Origin: Bartonella sp. JB63
GTDB taxonomy: Bacteria; Pseudomonadota; Alphaproteobacteria; Rhizobiales; Rhizobiaceae
DNA: 64,000 bases
Assembly: GCF_002022665.1 (NCBI RefSeq)
Contig: NZ_CP019788.1
Location: forward strand, 1-64,000
Direction: 5' to 3'
The notes beneath the pieces are model-generated. The model worked only from the letters and a program-made list of their open reading frames with translations. It was not told where the DNA came from and made no database searches. Below are positions 58,810 through 64,000 of this stretch, piece after piece. Position numbers and translations under genes: made by a program. How positions within the stretch are numbered: position 1 is the stretch's first letter; every line of letters begins with the position of its first letter.

Positions 58810-58958
58810 ATTTATTTAAATAGATGACTAAAACATAGTTTATTATAAAAAATTATAAATGTCATTTTTTCATTTATTATACTAACTGATGTGAATTAAG
58901 TTTTGTGTATCACTGTAATGTAACGATAGATCTTGAACTAAATTTGAAGGAATTATAG
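58810..58958 (+). promoter_or_regulatory. Promoter region of the pst operon with half-matches to a Pho box
   Basis: ATGTCAT at 58859-58865 and CTGTAAT at 58913-58919 each match the CTGTCAT half-site of the PhoB consensus at six of seven positions, but neither has a good second half at the correct spacing. PhoB control of pst is usual in bacteria; here it is only suggested. AAGGA about seven bases before the pstS ATG is the ribosome site. Confidence 0.3.
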
Positions 58959-60005
58959 ATGAGAAAATTATTATCAATTGGAATAGGGTTTGTTTTTTCT
59001 ATTATATTTTTGATTGATATTGGTTATGCTCGCAATCGAATTCATATTGTAGGTTCATCTACAGTTTTGCCTTATGGGAAAATTGTTGCTGAGATTTTTG
59101 GAGAAATGTACTCTAATTTTAAAGTTCCTGTTATTGAATCTGGAGGTTCAGGAGCTGGTATCAAGGAATTCTGTCGTGGTATTGGGAATAATACAATTGA
59201 TATTGTTCATACTTCGCGGGCAATGAAGCCAGATGAATTGCGATCTTGTTTTGATGCTGGTGTAAAGGATATTGAAGAAATGCGTATTGGATATGATGGC
59301 GTTGTTTTTGCAACAGATATCAATGGTCCTAATTGGAAATTGCAGCCAGTGGATCTTTATAAAGCATTAGCTGCCCAGATTATTGTAGATGGGAAATTGA
59401 AACCGAATGAATTTATGAAATGGAGTACAGTCAATAGTGATCTTCCTGATTGGACAATTACAGCTTATATTCCTGGTGAAAAGCATGGAACCCGTGAAAT
59501 TGTTGAAGAAAAGGTACTTTCTGTTGGCTGCAAGGCCAGTGGTGCAGTTGAGCAGATGAAAGCTTTGGGGATGAATGATAAGGCAATTAATGCTGCATGT
59601 ATTGCTGTCCGTAAAGATGGGAAAGTTATTGATATTGATGGTGATTATTCTGAGACACTTGCTCGTTTTACTTCTGGTAAAACAGCGATTGGAGTTTTTG
59701 GTTTGTTTTTTTATGAAAACAATGCTGATAAACTTAAGGTTGCATCTATTAATGGTATTTATCCAAGTGCTGAAACAATTTCTAATGGCTCATATTTGAT
59801 TTCACGTCCATTGTTTTTCTATGTTAAGAAATTGCATTTAGGAATTGTTCCAGGTATGCAAGAGTATGTTGATTTGTTTCTTTCTGATCAAATGATTGGT
59901 CTACATAGTCCATTAGCTGAGTACGGCTTGGTTCCTATTTCTGAAAGAGAAAGACAATTACAACGGGATGCTTTTTCTTCTGGTAAAGTAATGGTTTCGC
60001 AATAA
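58959..60005 (+). CDS. pstS: Phosphate ABC transporter substrate-binding protein PstS
   Basis: Periplasmic protein that captures phosphate for the Pst importer. The signal peptide runs to about residue 24 (IGYA/RNR). The mature part starts with IHIVGSSTVLPYGKIVAE and includes ESGGSGAGIKEFCRGIG and DIVHTSRAMK, the phosphate-binding loops. The 348-residue length is normal. It heads pstS-pstC-pstA-pstB-phoU. Confidence 0.97.
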   Translation: MRKLLSIGIGFVFSIIFLIDIGYARNRIHIVGSSTVLPYGKIVAEIFGEMYSNFKVPVIESGGSGAGIKEFCRGIGNNTIDIVHTSRAMKPDELRSCFDAGVKDIEEMRIGYDGVVFATDINGPNWKLQPVDLYKALAAQIIVDGKLKPNEFMKWSTVNSDLPDWTITAYIPGEKHGTREIVEEKVLSVGCKASGAVEQMKALGMNDKAINAACIAVRKDGKVIDIDGDYSETLARFTSGKTAIGVFGLFFYENNADKLKVASINGIYPSAETISNGSYLISRPLFFYVKKLHLGIVPGMQEYVDLFLSDQMIGLHSPLAEYGLVPISERERQLQRDAFSSGKVMVSQ

Positions 60006-60064
60006 TTTTTTGCGTTGATAATGCGGAATTCTTTTATGTTTCTTTTTGTAGAAATTGAAAAAAA

Positions 60065-61513
60065 ATGGCTGTTTCTTTAATTGTTTTTCTCCTATTGATT
60101 TTTGGTATTATTGGCTTTTGTATTTCTTATATGCGAGCTCGTTTCCTTGAAAGTTCGGGATTTAAAATGCATTCTCGTGCACATTATTATGGTTGGTGGA
60201 CATTTCTAATAACTATTATTCCTACTCTGATTTTTTTGATTTTTTGGAATGGTGGCAGTTCTGTTTATTTGGAATATATTGCTTCACGAGAGCTAGAAAC
60301 ATATATAACGTATACGACAGAAATAGATAATCATCGACTTATCCGTAGTTTAATCAAACTGATACCTCACTTTAAAGGAGCTATTACTGATGCTTTATAT
60401 GAAGATGTGCGAGCTCAATTATTAGCGCAAGGATTTGTTTTGCCTGTAACAGTGCCAGACTACATGTTACAAATTACAAGATCATGGTATTCTTTTTCTG
60501 AAAAATTGCAATTTATTGGTCATATTTTGTTTTTTATGATTACACTTTGCTGTTTTGTTTTTGGATTTATGCAAGTTTCTCCGTGCCAACGTGCTCGTAA
60601 CAAAGTCGAACGTTTGATTGTTGTTGGATTGGTTTGTGCGTCTACAGTTGCTATTTTAACAACAGTTGGCATTGCGATTTCTATGTTCTTTCAAACAATA
60701 AATTTCTTTCAATCTGTATCATTTTCAAATTTCTTTTTTGGAACAATATGGGATCCTCGTTTTTCAATGAATCATACAGAAGATAGTGTGGGACAGTTTG
60801 GTTTAATACCGCTTTTAGCTGGTACACTTTATATTGCTTTTGTCTCTATGCTTTTTGCTGTACCTATTGGGTTATTTGCTGCCCTTTATATGGCTGAATA
60901 TGCTTCAACTCAATTACGGTCAATTGTAAAACCATTATTAGAAGTACTTGCTGGTATTCCAACTATTGTGTACGGTTTTTTTGCTTTGAAGATTGTTGGG
61001 CCTTTTTTGCGCGATCTTTCACTGTCTCTTTCTGGTGGAATTAGTTTTATTATGGCTCAAAGTGTTTTGACAGCTGGTATTGTTATAGGAATTATGTTGA
61101 TTCCTTTTGTTTCATCTTTATCAGATGATATCATTACTGCTGTTCCACGTTTTTTACGTGAAGGTTCTTATGGTTTAGGAGCAACACAATCTGAAACAAT
61201 TAAAAAAGTAGTTATACCAGCTGCATTTCCTGGGATCGTGGGAGCACTTCTGTTAACAGCATCACGTGCGATTGGAGAGACAATGATTGTGGTGTTAGCA
61301 GCCGGTGTTGCAGCAAATTTGACTTTTAATCCATTTGAAGCGATGACTACAATGACGGTTAAAATTGTTAATCAATTGACAGGTGATTTTGAGTTTAATT
61401 CTCCACATACACTTGTGGCTTTTGCTTTGGGAATGACGCTTTTCATTCTGACTCTTTTAATGAATATTTTAGCTCTTTATATAGTTCGTAAATATCAGGA
61501 ACGATATGAATGA
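60065..61513 (+). CDS. pstC: Phosphate ABC transporter permease PstC
   Basis: First permease of the Pst importer. The 482 residues include an extra N-terminal region with two helices and a periplasmic stretch (about 1-185), as in alphaproteobacterial PstC, and a permease core with the EAA-type loop REGSYGLGATQSETIKKVVIPAAFPGIVGA. A charged segment follows helix 3 (QVSPCQRARNKVERL). Its stop overlaps the pstA ATG by three bases (ATGA). Confidence 0.96.
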   Translation: MAVSLIVFLLLIFGIIGFCISYMRARFLESSGFKMHSRAHYYGWWTFLITIIPTLIFLIFWNGGSSVYLEYIASRELETYITYTTEIDNHRLIRSLIKLIPHFKGAITDALYEDVRAQLLAQGFVLPVTVPDYMLQITRSWYSFSEKLQFIGHILFFMITLCCFVFGFMQVSPCQRARNKVERLIVVGLVCASTVAILTTVGIAISMFFQTINFFQSVSFSNFFFGTIWDPRFSMNHTEDSVGQFGLIPLLAGTLYIAFVSMLFAVPIGLFAALYMAEYASTQLRSIVKPLLEVLAGIPTIVYGFFALKIVGPFLRDLSLSLSGGISFIMAQSVLTAGIVIGIMLIPFVSSLSDDIITAVPRFLREGSYGLGATQSETIKKVVIPAAFPGIVGALLLTASRAIGETMIVVLAAGVAANLTFNPFEAMTTMTVKIVNQLTGDFEFNSPHTLVAFALGMTLFILTLLMNILALYIVRKYQERYE

Positions 61514-62801
61514 GTGAAGTTTTTTTTGCGCATCGTCGTAGTATTGGTCTCAAAGGTCGTTATCGAGCTGAGCGTCGTTTTCGCACTTATGGTTTAAGTG
61601 CTATTTTTATTAGTTTGTTTTTTTGGTAGCTCTTTTATGGTCTATTATTAGTCAAGGTTATACAGCATTTTTTCAAAGTGAGATGATTTTGTCAGTTTAT
61701 TTGGACGAAAAAGTGATTGATCCAGGTGGTCACCGTGAGAGTAATCCAAAGATATTAATAACTGCGAATTACCCACTTCTTGTACGGAATGCTTTGGCAG
61801 AAAAACTTGGGGTAGACCAAAATGATCAACCGTCTATGCGCGATGTTAACCGTATGTTTTCGCAGAGTGTCCGCGTTCAATTACGTGATATAATTACAAA
61901 AAATCCAAATTTGATTGGAACAATCCAAAAAATTAAAGTTTTAGCTGCAGCAAATATTGATTCAGCATATAAAGGGCAGATTAATTTAAATGTACCAGAA
62001 AAAAATCGAAAAATTTCTGATCAACAAATAAAATGGATGAAATATTTAATTAATGACGGTACTCTTTATAAGGCTTTCAATCGTCATTTTTTTACATTTG
62101 GTGCATCAAGTCGTCCTGAGACTTCAGGATTAGGTGTTGCAATGATTGGTTCTTTTTATATGATGATTATTGTTTTAGTAATTTCATTGCCAATTGGGAT
62201 AGCAACAGCTATTTATCTTGAAGAATATGCACGAAAAAATAAATTCACAGATTTTATTGAAATTAATATTAATAATCTTGCTGCTGTTCCTTCGATTGTT
62301 TTTGGTCTTTTAGGGCTTGCTGTTTTTATCAACTTTATGGGAATGCCACGCTCAGCATCTTTTGTTGGAGGGCTTGTTTTGGCTCTTATGACATTACCAA
62401 CAATTATTATTGCTACGCGTTCTTCTTTACGAGCTGTTCCATTCTCTATTCGTGCAGGAGCTTTAGGGTTGGGTGCATCGAAAACGCAAATGGTTTTTCA
62501 TCATGTTATTCCTTTAGCAGCTCCTGGTATTCTAACAGGTACAATTATTGGTTTGGCTCAGGCATTAGGTGAGACAGCACCTTTACTTTTAATTGGGATG
62601 GTTGCTTTTGTTGTAGATATTCCTACGACACCGATGGATCCTGCAACAGCTTTGCCTGTTCAAATTTTTATGTGGGCAAGTGAAGCAGAACGCGCTTTTC
62701 TTGAGAAGACATCCGGCGCTATTATTATACTAATGATTTTTCTTGTTTTTATGAATATTTCAGCAGTTATTTTACGCCGGCGGTTTGAACGACGTTGGTA
62801 A
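61510..62801 (+). pseudogene. pstA: Phosphate ABC transporter permease PstA with a one-base frameshift
   Basis: The gene starts at ATG 61510, overlapping the pstC stop, and reads MSEVFFAHRRSIGLKGRYRA and then AIFISLFFW before TAG at 61627-61629. From 61623 the remainder is open in another frame (LVALLWSIISQG onward, 392 residues) to a normal PstA end. One extra T in the run of seven at 61618-61624 would restore SLFFLVALLWS. The downstream part is intact: the long periplasmic segment of alphaproteobacterial PstA, the EAA loop RAGALGLGASKTQMVFHHVIPLAAPGI and the last helix. Flanking pst genes are intact, so this may be a sequencing error, a very recent mutation, or slippage on the T-run. Confidence 0.88.
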
Positions 62802-62815
62802 TTTTGGGAGAGTTT

Positions 62816-63601
62816 ATGCATAAAACTGATGTTGAATCTAACATGAAGATCAAAATGTGTGGTCAAGATGTTCGTGTTTTTTATGGAAAGAAAGAAGCGA
62901 TTCACGGCATTACTCTTGATATTATTGAACATCAAGTCACTGCATTAATTGGACCTTCAGGTTGTGGAAAATCGACTTTTTTACGATGTTTTAACCGTAT
63001 GAATGATACAATTGAAGGCGCTAAAGTAACAGGTCTAATTACTTTAGATGAGGAAAATATTTATGATTCACGTATTGATGTTGTAGAATTGCGTGCGCGT
63101 GTTGGAATGGTTTTTCAAAAACCTAATCCTTTTCCAAAATCTATTTTTGAGAATGTTGCTTATGGACCACGTATTCACGGTTTAGCGAAATCTCGTGCTG
63201 AATTGCAGGATATTGTTGAAAAAAGTTTGATACAGGCGGGATTATTCGAAGAAGTAAAAGATCGCCTTCATGGGCCGGGAACAAGTTTATCAGGCGGACA
63301 GCAACAACGTTTATGTATTGCGCGTGCTATTGCAGTAAGTCCTGAAGTTATTTTGATGGATGAGCCCTGTTCAGCTCTTGATCCAATCGCAACGGCACGC
63401 ATTGAAGAGTTGATCGATGCGTTAAGACAAAATTATACAATCGTTATTGTGACACACTCTATGCAGCAGGCAGCGCGTGTTTCTCAATATACAGCTATGT
63501 TCCATTTAGGACACTTGGTAGAAGTTGGTGCAACAGAAATGATGTTTACTTCACCAAAAGAGCAACGGACGCAGGATTATATTACTGGGCGTTTTGGGTA
63601 A
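62816..63601 (+). CDS. pstB: Phosphate ABC transporter ATPase PstB
   Basis: ATPase that powers phosphate uptake. P-loop GPSGCGKST is at residues 46-54, with signature [15 protein letters not shown] and Walker [13 protein letters not shown]; the [21 protein letters not shown]-loop is typical of PstB. I start at ATG 62816 because GGGAG lies about five bases upstream; the open frame reaches a TTG at 62795 that overlaps pstA. The 261-residue length is normal. Confidence 0.97.
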   Translation: MHKTDVESNMKIKMCGQDVRVFYGKKEAIHGITLDIIEHQVTALIGPSGCGKSTFLRCFNRMNDTIEGAKVTGLITLDEENIYDSRIDVVELRARVGMVFQKPNPFPKSIFENVAYGPRIHGLAKSRAELQDIVEKSLIQAGLFEEVKDRLHGPGTSLSGGQQQRLCIARAIAVSPEVILMDEPCSALDPIATARIEELIDALRQNYTIVIVTHSMQQAARVSQYTAMFHLGHLVEVGATEMMFTSPKEQRTQDYITGRFG

Positions 63602-63629
63602 GTGAATTGAAGGATATAAGGTATTATCT

Positions 63630-64000
63630 ATGAGCCATATTGTTCATTCTTATGATATAGAATTAGAATATTTGGAATCCAAGATTTCGGAAATGGGTTG
63701 CCATGCTGAAAGAATGATTGAACGTTCTGTAGCATCAATTGTATGCGATGATTCTGAGTTAGCTGCTACAGTTATTGCTGATGATTTATTTTTAGATGAA
63801 GCAGAACGTGATCTTGATGAAAAAGCGATTACCATTATTTGTAAGCGCCAACCGATGGCTGTGGATTTACGTGAAATTGTTGGTGCTATCCGTATTGCTT
63901 CTGATCTTGAACGAATTGGAGATATGGCAAAAAACATTGCAAAACGGACAGTTGCTATTTCGGAGACACGTCAACCTGCAGCTTTTTACCATGGGCTTGA
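63630..64000 (+). CDS. phoU: Phosphate transport system regulator PhoU (5' part)
   Basis: PhoU links phosphate uptake through Pst to PhoR/PhoB signalling. The 123 residues seen start MSHIVHSYDIELEYLESKISEMG and include the metal-binding helix motif DDLFLDEAERDLDEKAI and VDLREIVGAIRIASDLERIGDMAKNIAKR. The frame runs off the window, so the second helical repeat is not visible. It lies 28 bases after pstB, the usual last position of the pst operon. Confidence 0.95.
   Translation, partial: MSHIVHSYDIELEYLESKISEMGCHAERMIERSVASIVCDDSELAATVIADDLFLDEAERDLDEKAITIICKRQPMAVDLREIVGAIRIASDLERIGDMAKNIAKRTVAISETRQPAAFYHGL

Noticed and set aside
61590..61650. Firm call of programmed frameshifting in pstA
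   Set aside because: The T7 run fits slippage but lacks a full slippery heptamer (the base before the run is G) and no downstream structure was identified; sequencing error is at least as likely.

Overview
The window looks like a chromosomal segment of a Bartonella-type alphaproteobacterium (Rhizobiales/Hyphomicrobiales). The DNA is AT-rich. The core gene order is rhizobial: miaB-phoH-ybeY-corC-lnt-XRE-metK-trmB, rimP-nusA-ylxR-infB-rbfA-truB, rpsO-pnp, irr next to fabA-fabB-fabI, and dnaX-ybaB-recR beside the SRP RNA gene. Core enzymes sit among decaying genes and a surface autotransporter, as expected for a host-adapted lineage under genome reduction. The genus is inferred from this pattern, not from a marker search.

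Layout. 1-4655: dnaA, dnaN and recF, with a DnaA box and a cluster of G-tracts upstream of dnaA. 4709-5118: an aroQ remnant. 5262-9492: cyoABCD, the cytochrome bo3-type quinol oxidase. 9652-12333: fabA-fabB-fabI on the minus strand, divergent from irr (12570). 13061-18196: a secreted SH3 protein, an accessory island with one large autotransporter (14089-16932) preceded by a perfect 21-bp tandem repeat, and an NlpC/P60 hydrolase. 18331-24962: pepB, coaA, a broken asparaginase gene, hslVU and an rRNA methyltransferase-like gene. 25033-36636: pnp, rpsO, an MFS transporter inserted on the opposite strand, and the long truB...rimP translation operon. 36787-46433: trmB, metK, an XRE regulator, lnt, corC, ybeY, a broken phoH, miaB, rimI and tsaB. 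46740-47687: a remnant of a YeiH-type membrane protein gene. 48379-50977: recR, ybaB, dnaX and the SRP RNA. 51129-53062: an unknown secreted protein, kdsB and a membrane-anchored cytochrome c. 53179-57049: yejBEF peptide transporter genes without yejA. 56995-58809: a MoeB/ThiF/HesA-type gene and gshB. 58959-64000: pstSCAB and the start of phoU; pstA carries a one-base frameshift in a T7 run.

The genes serve replication and repair (dnaA, dnaN, recF, dnaX, recR), translation, respiration, fatty-acid synthesis, envelope building (kdsB, lnt), stress proteolysis (hslVU) and uptake of phosphate and peptides. Four clear pseudogenes (aroQ, ansA, phoH, yeiH-like) and one frameshifted gene (pstA) lie in otherwise conserved blocks.

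I found no CRISPR array, insertion sequence, prophage or tRNA gene, and nothing I can defend as a wholly new system. The best leads are the tandem dyad repeat in front of the autotransporter, the pstA frameshift, the phoH loss inside an intact operon, and the small secreted protein at 51129-51554.
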